Origin: Tolypothrix sp. FACHB-123
Lineage (GTDB): Bacteria > Cyanobacteriota > Cyanobacteriia > Cyanobacteriales > Nostocaceae
DNA length: 64,000 nt
NCBI RefSeq assembly: GCF_014697075.1
Contig: NZ_JACJRE010000019.1
Span: 62,001-126,000, forward strand
Reading direction: 5' to 3'
Shown here piece by piece: positions 9,002-17,203 of the stretch. A program made the translations under genes and the position numbers. The notes below the pieces were generated by a model, which saw only the letters and a program-made list of their open reading frames with translations, was not told where the DNA came from and ran no database searches. Every line of letters begins with the position of its first letter. Positions within the stretch are counted from its first letter, which is position 1.

Positions 9002-9041
9002 GAAAAGTCTGAGCGGAGGTTTCCTCCGATCAGAACTTTTC
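9002..9041. repeat. Inverted repeat (hairpin) in a dispersed 'GAACCGCAGAGACGCAG' type repeat
   Basis: In the 145-bp gap upstream of the P-loop gene. GAAAAGT-CTGA-GCGGAGG pairs with CCTCCGATCAGAACTTTTC with one bulge and one mismatch around a 3-nt loop. The surrounding 'accgcagagacgcag...gagggcgcggagagaagagag' is a common dispersed cyanobacterial intergenic sequence. It has no T-tract on either side, so it need not be a terminator. Confidence 0.65.
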
Positions 9042-9090
9042 AAGACAGAGGGCGCGGAGAGAAGAGAGAAGAAATATTGAGATGTTTTGA

Positions 9091-10548
9091 TTAAAGTATT
9101 GACCAAATTAAAGATTTTAATTCGGCGATCACTTCTTCTTTGGAACGGCTAGCATCGATGACATGGGCTGGTGTTTCTTGCCAATCTAATTGCCAAATTT
9201 CTGTAGAACGGGGTCGAACGTGGCTTTCTTTTTCTGTGGTTTTGCGTTGAACTGCAATTTCTGGATCTAATTTCAGAACTATTAATAAGTCGGGGAGAGT
9301 AATATATTGATACCAATGTTGTTCTAATTGCAGTAAGAATTTGCGAAATCCATTCATTTGACTAGGATCTACTAGCCGTTCGATTTGGGGGCCATCCATT
9401 AATTTGATTTGGGGGATGGGAAAGCGATCGCAAATTACAATCCCGCCATTGGTAGCAAAGCGTCGTGCTTTGGCATAATGGAGATAGCGATCGCGTGCTG
9501 CACATACTTCCCATAACAAGGGTGAATAGTTGGTTTCTGAGTCTTGTTTGCTAAATGCTGTGGAGATTATGCGGACTATTTTTAATAAACCTCTGATGAG
9601 TACGGTTGTTGCAGACCAAGGTGGTTTACCTAAATGTACTTGCATGGTTTCAAAGTCTTTAGATAACCAGCTATATAGTTGATCTATGACTGTTGATTTC
9701 CCCGCACCATCGCCACCAACTACAGCAATCATGACGCCACCATTGGTCAAGGATTTTTTGGGTAAATCTTTGACGATGCGTCGTTTCATTGCTCTAAGAA
9801 ATCGCCGCCAAACTTTTAAATAAACATCTGAAATATGACTGCGGCGAGCATGAGCTTGTAATTGTTTTTGGATTTTATGCCCTAGTTGAATGCGCTCCCA
9901 AACTGGGTAATTAGTTTGTAATGATTGCACGCAGGTGCTAAATAATTCGGCATCAATATAAGGTAAATGTTGATTCAATATGCCATAAATTTGAATCCAG
10001 TCTACCCGCTCTTGTAAGTAGGCTAATTCATTCCGAGCGCTTTTTGGTAAATCGGCTTGACGACCGAGAATTGCATCCCATGTTGAATATTTGAGAATCA
10101 TCCGAATCACAAACACAATGAATTCATATTCTGCTGTGGGAGTTCTAAATAATTCTCCTTGGGTGACAGAGGCGAGGAATTGTTTCTCTATTGGGAGGCG
10201 ATAATTTTTTGTGCGATCGTGACCAACAATTAATTGATAATGGGCATGAACATGGACTAATTTATCTGCATCTGTATCATAGCCATAGTAGTCTATAACG
10301 CTGGGCATTTGTTCGTCTTTCGGGGCTTTGGCTTGTTTAAAACCAAAATGCCACAAAATTTCGGTGAATTTTTGTATATCTTCCCGACCTACTAGTAAAT
10401 CTAGATCATTTTTCCCATTCGCAGAACGATCTAGGGCGTTATTACTTTTCCAATGACAATAATTAATTCCAGCATTTTCTAATGCTTGGCATAACTGGGC
10501 TACAAGTTTTAAGGTTGATTGTTCTTGTCTATATGTAATTTCTAACAT
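9091..10548 (-). CDS. Nucleotidyltransferase-like / thymidylate-kinase-like fusion protein, copy 1
   Basis: 485 residues in two parts. Residues about 12-150 hold 'YCHWKSNNALDRSANGKNDLDLLVGRED', with an NTase-type D-x-D (D48, D50), similar to the uncharacterised nucleotidyltransferase family often found in polysaccharide and peptide clusters. Residues about 272-485 are a P-loop kinase domain: Walker A GGDGAGKST (278-286), 'VICDRFPIP' like the DR(Y/F) motif of thymidylate kinases, and a basic segment 'QRKTTEKESHVRPRS' in the LID position. It is a full-length paralogue of the protein at 17204-18661; the two flank the NRPS gene directly. Neither substrate is known. A role in activating or phosphorylating a precursor of the same product is inferred from position only. 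Confidence 0.7.
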   Translation of the reverse strand: MLEITYRQEQSTLKLVAQLCQALENAGINYCHWKSNNALDRSANGKNDLDLLVGREDIQKFTEILWHFGFKQAKAPKDEQMPSVIDYYGYDTDADKLVHVHAHYQLIVGHDRTKNYRLPIEKQFLASVTQGELFRTPTAEYEFIVFVIRMILKYSTWDAILGRQADLPKSARNELAYLQERVDWIQIYGILNQHLPYIDAELFSTCVQSLQTNYPVWERIQLGHKIQKQLQAHARRSHISDVYLKVWRRFLRAMKRRIVKDLPKKSLTNGGVMIAVVGGDGAGKSTVIDQLYSWLSKDFETMQVHLGKPPWSATTVLIRGLLKIVRIISTAFSKQDSETNYSPLLWEVCAARDRYLHYAKARRFATNGGIVICDRFPIPQIKLMDGPQIERLVDPSQMNGFRKFLLQLEQHWYQYITLPDLLIVLKLDPEIAVQRKTTEKESHVRPRSTEIWQLDWQETPAHVIDASRSKEEVIAELKSLIWSIL

Positions 10549-10592
10549 CTAATTGATTTCCCTGATTTTTTACCAGATATTTTATTGAATTA

Positions 10593-10629
10593 ATGCTGAA
10601 TATTGCTATTACTAGTTAATATTCAGCAT
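10593..10629. terminator. Perfect 12-bp hairpin between the NRPS and NTase-kinase genes
   Basis: ATGCTGAATATT (10593-10604) pairs perfectly with AATATTCAGCAT (10618-10629) around a 13-nt loop, 12 bp beyond the NRPS stop. On the minus strand it is followed by TAATTC, not a T-run, so it is a weak terminator, a processing site or an mRNA-stabilising 3' structure rather than a classic intrinsic terminator. Confidence 0.5.
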
Positions 10630-10641
10630 GTATTTAAGTTG

Positions 10642-13600
10642 TCATTTTTGGGATTTGTCTTGGATTTTATCCAAACAGTCTTTTAATTTTTCTGCCACTA
10701 CTTGCACATTCGGCTCTTGGAATATATCAGTATGAACACCAGGAATTTCATAAATGTCTAAGCCACCTTTGACTAATTTACCCCAACCAAAATCTGGTTC
10801 GTAATCATAGGATAAAGAGATATGATCGACAGGCTTAAAGATAGATGCTTTCCCTTGATATGGTTTGAGAACATAATCTTTATATTTTACTTGTGCCTTA
10901 TTTACTGCCTGTTTTTGGTTGCGAGTGAGAATTTTTTTGACTAAGTTTTTCTTCGCTCTTTGGATTACTTCACCAGGCCCAATTTTAACGATATTCAAAA
11001 GTTTATTTGGCCAAGATAGGGGTTTTGCTCCTTCTTCAATAGTCGGATCGAATAGCGCCAGCATGGCGACTTTTTCGCCTTGGGCTGTTAACTGTTGCGC
11101 CATCTCGAAGGCGATGATGCTTTCAATACACAAGCCCATGAGGTAATAAGGGCCTTGGGGTTGGATAATGCGCATTTCTTGGATGTAATGGGCGGCTAAA
11201 TCTTCCATTTTTTCGGGAAGATTTGGCATATTTTCGCCATTTTCCACTGCTAGACCATAGCGCAATGCATAAATCGGTTGTTCTGTTCCCAGATAATTAG
11301 CTAAGGCATGATAGCGCGTACTGTGGATACCAAATAAAGGCGATCGCGATCCTTTTGGTTGCACTGGTACAATAGAATACCAGGGTGATGACTGTCCTTT
11401 TTGGCGTAAGGTTGTGGCTAACTGCTCAATAGTTGGTGTGGGGAACATCGCCGCTAATGGTAGTTTTTGGTGGCAAACTTTTTCGATTTGTGCCATCATG
11501 CGCACTGCTAGTAATGAATGTCCTCCTAACTCGAAGAAGTTTTCTGTGACTCCTATGGGCTGAATATTTAGAACTTCTTCCCAAATTTTGGTTAGTTGTG
11601 CTTCTAAATTGTCTCGCGGTGCGACAAAGATTTTGTCTGCATCTAGCTGAGATTGATCGGGTATGGGTAAAGCACGATGATCTACTTTGCGATTCAGGGT
11701 TAAGGGTAGAGTATCTAAAAATACAAAGGCACTGGGCACCATGTACTCAGGTAAATGTTCCTTGAGGAAAGCGCGGAGTTCGCTAGTAGTGGGTAGGGTG
11801 GAAGATTTAGCCACTAAATAAGCTACTAGGCGCTTATCGCCGGGGATATCTTCTCTAGCAATGACTATTGTTTCTTGAATGCTGTGATGTTGGGCTAGTC
11901 TGGCTTCGATTTCCCCTAATTCAATGCGGAAACCCCGGATTTTCACTTGGTTATCAATGCGTCCGAGAAATTCAATGTTTCCATCTGGTAAATAACGTGC
12001 TAAGTCGCCGGTGCGGTAAAGACGGGCTTGTGGTTGCTGGCTAAAGGGATTAGCAATGAATTTTTCGGCGGTAAGTTCTGGACGGTTGAGATAACCTTGG
12101 GCTAAAGTCTCGCCGCCAATATATAGTTCCCCTGCAATCCCGATGGGTACCGGTTGCTGATAGGAATCGAGGATGTAAGTCTGAAGATGGGCTAAGGGAC
12201 GGCCAATGGGCACTTCACCAGCGATCGCTTCGCTGCTATTAGGTATGGTATAAACTGTGGCGGTAACTGTGGTTTCTGTGGGGCCGTAAGTGTTCACCAA
12301 TTTTAAGCGATCGCTGTTTGGCGATTGGGCTACATATTGTTGCCAGCGCCGCACTGGTTCTGCGAGAACTTTTTCACCACCAATAATGGTTAACCGTAAG
12401 GATTCTGGTAAACTAACATCGGTGTTTTTTAATTCACCGGCTAGTTGATGCCAATAGGCGGTGGGTAAATCTAGTACCGTTAGTTGTAAATCTTTGCAAG
12501 CTTGGAAGAATGTTGGTAAGTCGCCCAGCATTTCATCGCTACGCAAGACTAAAGTCCCACCTGCACATAAACAAGGATAAATTTCTTCTACCGCCGCATC
12601 AAAGTTTAAAGAAGCAAATTGCAAAACGCGATCGCTAGCTGTAATTTCATACTCAGCAATGGCTGTCTGTGTAAATACACTTAAAGCATTATGAGTAATA
12701 GTTACGCCTTTTGGTTTGCCTGTGGAACCTGAAGTGTAGATAATATAGGCTAAATCTTCACCTGTATTGATTGGTGTGGGGTTTTCTTGGCTACATTCGG
12801 CAATTTTTTCTTGCCAATCTAAATCTAAACAGATAACTTCCGCTTGCTCGCATGGCAGTTGCGATCGCCATTGATTGTGACTGATAATTACCGATACTTG
12901 GGCATCATCCACCATGTAAGCCAAGCGTTCAGCTGGATAAGTGGGATCGAGGGGTAGGTAAGCGGCACCGGCTTTGAGAATGGCGAAAATGCCGACTATC
13001 ATGTCTAGGGAACGTTGTAAGGCAATTCCTACCAGTTGATTGACTTCGACACCCAGTGAACGCAAATAATGTGCTAGTTGATTGGCTTGGTTGTTGAGTT
13101 CGCGGTAAGTTAATTGCTCGCCAGCATATTCTACAGCGATCGCGTTGGGTGTGCGTTCTACTTGCGCTGCAAATAATTCATAAATACATTGATATTGGGA
13201 ATAATTGCCTTGATCGTTCCCTTGTCCCAGCAACTGTTGTGTTTCCGCAACAGTCAGCAAAGGTAATTGTGCAATTGGTTGTTGCAAATCGGCAATAATC
13301 CCGGAAAGTAGGGTTTGATAATGTCCCATCATTCTGGTAATGGTGGCATCATCAAATAAATCGGTGTTATAGTGCCATTTGCCAATCAGCACTCCGTCTA
13401 TCTCTTCCATTGACAAAGTTAAGTCAAATAATGACTTTTGTTCGGCAATGTCTACAGGCGTGGTGGTACAACCAAATAGTTCACCTGCTTGTACTGGTAC
13501 ATTTTGCAGGATAAACATCACCTGAAATAAAGAGTGATAACTAAGCGATCGCTCTGGGTGTAGTTCTTCGACTAATTTCTCAAAGGGTAAATCTTGATGG

Positions 13601-16600
13601 GTAAAGGCGTCTAATGTTACCGAACGCACTCGCTTGAGTAATTCTTGAAAACTGGGATTACCTGATAAATCAGTGCGAATAACTAAAGTTTTAATAAAAA
13701 AGCCGATTAAATTTTCAACTTCCAGCCGATTCCGCCCAGCGAAGGGAGAACCAACAATAATATCTGTTTGTTTGCTGTAGCGATAAAGCAAGGTTTGAAA
13801 GGCTGCCAGCAAAATCATGTATAGAGTGACACCTTCTTGGCGACAAATCTGTTGCAGTCCCTCGCTGAGGCTGGATGGTATTGTTAATAACTGGCTAGCA
13901 CCCCGGTAAGTCTGCACTGCGGGACGAGGGCGATCGGTGGGTAATTCTAATAAAGGATTTGCCCCTGCTAGTTGCTGTTTCCAGTAGTTGAGTTGTTGCT
14001 CTAATACTTCACCTGTGAGCCATGCTTTTTCCCAAGTTGCATAGTCTGCATATTGAATGGGTAATGTTGGCAGTGGATTTGGTTGATTGTCCAAGAAAGC
14101 TTGGTAAAGTTCGCCTAATTGTTGCCACACTAGGCTGATTGACCAACCATCAGAGACAATGTGGTGCATCGCTAGCAATAGAATATGCTCTTGGGGAGCT
14201 AATTTCAGCAAGCAACCCCGCAGCATTAAGTCTGATTCTAAATAGAAGGGGCGTTGGCTTTCTTGTTGCAGCAATTGAGCAATTTGGCTTTCTCGTTCTG
14301 CTTCCCCAGTCTCTTGGATATCGATAATTTTTAGTTCTACTGGCTGTGGCGGGTTAATTACTTGTCTGGGAACGCCATTTTCGGCAATAAAGTTGGTACG
14401 TACTGCTTCATGATGTACGGCGATCGCATCTAGGGCTTGTTGCAGTACTGGTAGATTTAATTCCCCTTGCAAGCGCACTGCAAAAGGTAAGTTGTAAATT
14501 GAGTTATGGGGTTCTAGTTGGTCTAATAACCACAGTGGCTCTTGAGCAAAGGATAAGGGAGCAACATCAGGGTTCTCTCTGGGAGGAATTGCTTGATATG
14601 CGCCCAGATTAACGCCTTTGGTTTGCTCTTGGGTAATTTTTGCCGCTAAAGCTGCAATTGTGGGATTTTCTAGCAGCGTGTTCAGGAGGATTTCCACTGA
14701 GAAAGCTTGGCGACTACGAGAAATTATTTGCGTTGCTAAAAGTGAATGTCCGCCGAGTTCAAAGAAGTTATCATTGATGCTGATTTTCTCTCTACCTAAG
14801 ACTTGTGACCAAATATTCGCTAATAATTCTTCTGTAGGATTGCCGGGGGGGCAAAATTCTCTGTCTAAATTAATACTGGATTGTTCCGGCGCAGGTAAGG
14901 CACGGCGGTCTACTTTGCCATTAGGAGTTAAGGGCATAGTGTCTAAAAACACAAAGACACTAGGCACCATGTATTCAGGTAAATGTTCCTTGAGGAAAGC
15001 GCGGAGTTCGCTGGTGGTGGGGACGATGGATTTAGCGATCGCATAAGCCACTAGTCGCTTATCGCCAGGTACATCTTCTCTCGCAACGACTACAGCCTGT
15101 TGGATAGAGTGATGCTGATTTAACAGCGTTTCAATTTCACCCAACTCAATGCGGAAACCACGGATTTTCACCTGATAGTCAATCCGCCCAATTAGCTCGA
15201 TCCTGCCATCAGCTAGATATCTCGCCAAATCACCAGTGCGATAAAGGCGATCGCCTGGATGCTTGCTAAAAGTATCATGTATAAATTTCTCCGCCGTTAA
15301 ATCTGGGCGATGAAGATAACCCCTAGCTAACCCCACACCCCCAATTAACAATTCTCCCGGTACACCAATCGGTACTAATTCCACTGAACCATAATTGTAG
15401 GCATTGCTATCGATGATGTAGATTTTGGTATTAGCGATCGCATGTCCAATATCAATGGCTCCATCCCCTGGAGTAATGCAGTTAACCGTTGACCAAATCG
15501 TCGTTTCTGTCGGCCCGTACATATTCCACAGCGCCGCAGTTCTTGCGAGGAGTTGATTCGCCAAGCTGCGGGGTATAGCTTCCCCACCACAGAGAATTTT
15601 TAAGTCTGGTTTACCTTCCCAACCTGCGGTTAACAGCATTCGCCAAGTTGCAGGGGTGGCTTGCATGATTGTGGCTTGTGATTTTGCAATTACCTGCATT
15701 AATTCGATGGGGTCGGCGGCTGTTTGTCGGCTAACTATCACCACTTTTGCGCCCACGGTGATGGGTAGAAATAGCTCCAGAACAGCAATATCAAAAGAAA
15801 TGGTGGTCACAGCCAATAACACATCATCTTCGGTAATTCCCGGCTGATGCTGCATCGATGTTAAAAAGTTGACCACCGCTCGCTGAATGATTTGTACACC
15901 TTTGGGTTTACCTGTGGAACCTGAGGTATAGATGGTGTAAGCTAAATTCTCTGGTTGACTGGAGACAGCTAAATTTGCTGATGATTGTTGGCTAATGATT
16001 TGCCAATCACTATCTAAACAAACCACTTGAGCAGATGTTTCTGGTAATCCTGCTTGCAAGTGGCTTTGAGTCACAATCACTGGTGCTTGGGAATCTTCCA
16101 GCATCAAGGCTATTCGCTCTTGGGGATAGGCGGGATCTAGGGGTACATAAGCGCCACCTGCTTTGAGTATGCCTAATAGCCCGACTACCATTTCTAAGGA
16201 GCGTTCTACATAAATTCCCACTAGGGTATCTGGGTGGACTCCCAGGGTTTGCAGGTAATGGGCTAGTTGATTGGCTTTGGTGTTGAGTTGTTGGTAGGTT
16301 AATTCCTGGTTTTCAAAGACGACTGCTATCTTGTCTGGTGTTTTGCTGACTTGCGCCTCGAATAATTGATGAATACATTTATCTTCAGGATATTCACTGA
16401 AGATATTATTTCCTTGCTCTAACAACTGCTGTGTTTGGTCATCTGTAAGTAAGGGTAATCGCAAAATTGATTGTTGAGGGTCTGCAACTATACCTGCTAG
16501 CAATGTCTGGAAGTTTTCCATCATCCGGGTAATAGTGCCATCATCAAACAAATCTGTGCTGTAGTTCCATGTACCGCTAATTACTCCGTCTTTTTCCTCC

Positions 16601-17157
16601 ATTGACAAAGTTAAGTCAAATATTGCTGTGTGTGACGTGCTTTCTTCTACAGCATTTTGCAGATTAAACAATACTTGAAATAAGGGATGATAGCTGAGCG
16701 ATCGCTCTGGTTGCAGTTCTTCTAACAACTTCTCAAAAGGCAAGTCTTGATGCTCATAAGCCGCTGATGTGACTGAGTTAACCCTAGCTAATAATTCTGG
16801 AAAACTCGGATTCCCTGATAAGTCAGTGCGGATTGCTGCTTGATTACGTTCCCCAATAGTCGAGCCAATAATAATATCTTCTTGTTTACTGTAGCGATAA
16901 AGTAATGTAATAAATGCTGTTAATAAAAGTGTATATAAAGTTGTCCCTTCTTGGTGACAAAGCTGTTTGAGAGCATCACTCAAGCTGACTGGGAAGATGA
17001 ATGATTGGCTAGCATCCTGGTAAGTCTGCACTGCTGGACGAGGACGATCGGTAGGTAATTCTAGTAACGGGGCTGCTCCTGCTAGTTGCTGTTTCCAGTA
17101 GTTGAGTTGCCGATCTAGTACTTCTTGATTGATTATTGGGGATTCGATAATATGCAT
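10642..17157 (-). CDS. Two-module non-ribosomal peptide synthetase with C-terminal thioesterase
   Basis: 2171 residues. Order: C-domain remnant (about 11-235, no HHxxxDG), A1 (about 265-755, core TSGSTGKPKG 411-420), PCP1 (LGGHSL, S805), complete C2 (HHIVSDG, H998/H999/D1003), A2 (TSGSTGKPKG 1475-1484), PCP2 (LGGHSL, S1881), thioesterase (about 1938-2165). The A1 pocket read by alignment to GrsA is D-I-L-Q-L-G-M-I-W-(K), one change from a code known for glycine. A2 reads D-A-E-D-I-G-T-V-T-(K), an acidic pocket I cannot assign firmly; a basic amino acid is possible. The thioesterase nucleophile position is Cys (GLCIE, C2010) with D2037 and H2142. A2 has NRK instead of NGK in its A10 motif (K1824 kept). 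No epimerase, methylase or MbtH is seen. The predicted product is a dipeptide or its oligomer, made in the cytoplasm. The gene sits inside a polysaccharide locus between two NTase-kinase genes. Confidence 0.93.
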   Translation of the reverse strand: MHIIESPIINQEVLDRQLNYWKQQLAGAAPLLELPTDRPRPAVQTYQDASQSFIFPVSLSDALKQLCHQEGTTLYTLLLTAFITLLYRYSKQEDIIIGSTIGERNQAAIRTDLSGNPSFPELLARVNSVTSAAYEHQDLPFEKLLEELQPERSLSYHPLFQVLFNLQNAVEESTSHTAIFDLTLSMEEKDGVISGTWNYSTDLFDDGTITRMMENFQTLLAGIVADPQQSILRLPLLTDDQTQQLLEQGNNIFSEYPEDKCIHQLFEAQVSKTPDKIAVVFENQELTYQQLNTKANQLAHYLQTLGVHPDTLVGIYVERSLEMVVGLLGILKAGGAYVPLDPAYPQERIALMLEDSQAPVIVTQSHLQAGLPETSAQVVCLDSDWQIISQQSSANLAVSSQPENLAYTIYTSGSTGKPKGVQIIQRAVVNFLTSMQHQPGITEDDVLLAVTTISFDIAVLELFLPITVGAKVVIVSRQTAADPIELMQVIAKSQATIMQATPATWRMLLTAGWEGKPDLKILCGGEAIPRSLANQLLARTAALWNMYGPTETTIWSTVNCITPGDGAIDIGHAIANTKIYIIDSNAYNYGSVELVPIGVPGELLIGGVGLARGYLHRPDLTAEKFIHDTFSKHPGDRLYRTGDLARYLADGRIELIGRIDYQVKIRGFRIELGEIETLLNQHHSIQQAVVVAREDVPGDKRLVAYAIAKSIVPTTSELRAFLKEHLPEYMVPSVFVFLDTMPLTPNGKVDRRALPAPEQSSINLDREFCPPGNPTEELLANIWSQVLGREKISINDNFFELGGHSLLATQIISRSRQAFSVEILLNTLLENPTIAALAAKITQEQTKGVNLGAYQAIPPRENPDVAPLSFAQEPLWLLDQLEPHNSIYNLPFAVRLQGELNLPVLQQALDAIAVHHEAVRTNFIAENGVPRQVINPPQPVELKIIDIQETGEAERESQIAQLLQQESQRPFYLESDLMLRGCLLKLAPQEHILLLAMHHIVSDGWSISLVWQQLGELYQAFLDNQPNPLPTLPIQYADYATWEKAWLTGEVLEQQLNYWKQQLAGANPLLELPTDRPRPAVQTYRGASQLLTIPSSLSEGLQQICRQEGVTLYMILLAAFQTLLYRYSKQTDIIVGSPFAGRNRLEVENLIGFFIKTLVIRTDLSGNPSFQELLKRVRSVTLDAFTHQDLPFEKLVEELHPERSLSYHSLFQVMFILQNVPVQAGELFGCTTTPVDIAEQKSLFDLTLSMEEIDGVLIGKWHYNTDLFDDATITRMMGHYQTLLSGIIADLQQPIAQLPLLTVAETQQLLGQGNDQGNYSQYQCIYELFAAQVERTPNAIAVEYAGEQLTYRELNNQANQLAHYLRSLGVEVNQLVGIALQRSLDMIVGIFAILKAGAAYLPLDPTYPAERLAYMVDDAQVSVIISHNQWRSQLPCEQAEVICLDLDWQEKIAECSQENPTPINTGEDLAYIIYTSGSTGKPKGVTITHNALSVFTQTAIAEYEITASDRVLQFASLNFDAAVEEIYPCLCAGGTLVLRSDEMLGDLPTFFQACKDLQLTVLDLPTAYWHQLAGELKNTDVSLPESLRLTIIGGEKVLAEPVRRWQQYVAQSPNSDRLKLVNTYGPTETTVTATVYTIPNSSEAIAGEVPIGRPLAHLQTYILDSYQQPVPIGIAGELYIGGETLAQGYLNRPELTAEKFIANPFSQQPQARLYRTGDLARYLPDGNIEFLGRIDNQVKIRGFRIELGEIEARLAQHHSIQETIVIAREDIPGDKRLVAYLVAKSSTLPTTSELRAFLKEHLPEYMVPSAFVFLDTLPLTLNRKVDHRALPIPDQSQLDADKIFVAPRDNLEAQLTKIWEEVLNIQPIGVTENFFELGGHSLLAVRMMAQIEKVCHQKLPLAAMFPTPTIEQLATTLRQKGQSSPWYSIVPVQPKGSRSPLFGIHSTRYHALANYLGTEQPIYALRYGLAVENGENMPNLPEKMEDLAAHYIQEMRIIQPQGPYYLMGLCIESIIAFEMAQQLTAQGEKVAMLALFDPTIEEGAKPLSWPNKLLNIVKIGPGEVIQRAKKNLVKKILTRNQKQAVNKAQVKYKDYVLKPYQGKASIFKPVDHISLSYDYEPDFGWGKLVKGGLDIYEIPGVHTDIFQEPNVQVVAEKLKDCLDKIQDKSQK

Positions 17158-17203
17158 GTCTGTATTTTGTTTTTGAGTAATGTGGTAGCTAATGCAACGA
17201 TGC

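Noticed and set aside
15375..15590. Second minus-strand ORF inside the NRPS
   Set aside because: It is an overlapping frame in the A1 domain coding region; the NRPS frame is continuous and conserved.
10642..17157. Frameshifted or fragmented NRPS
   Set aside because: The frame is open for 2171 codons with both A-PCP pairs, a full C domain and a thioesterase; only the first C domain is a remnant.
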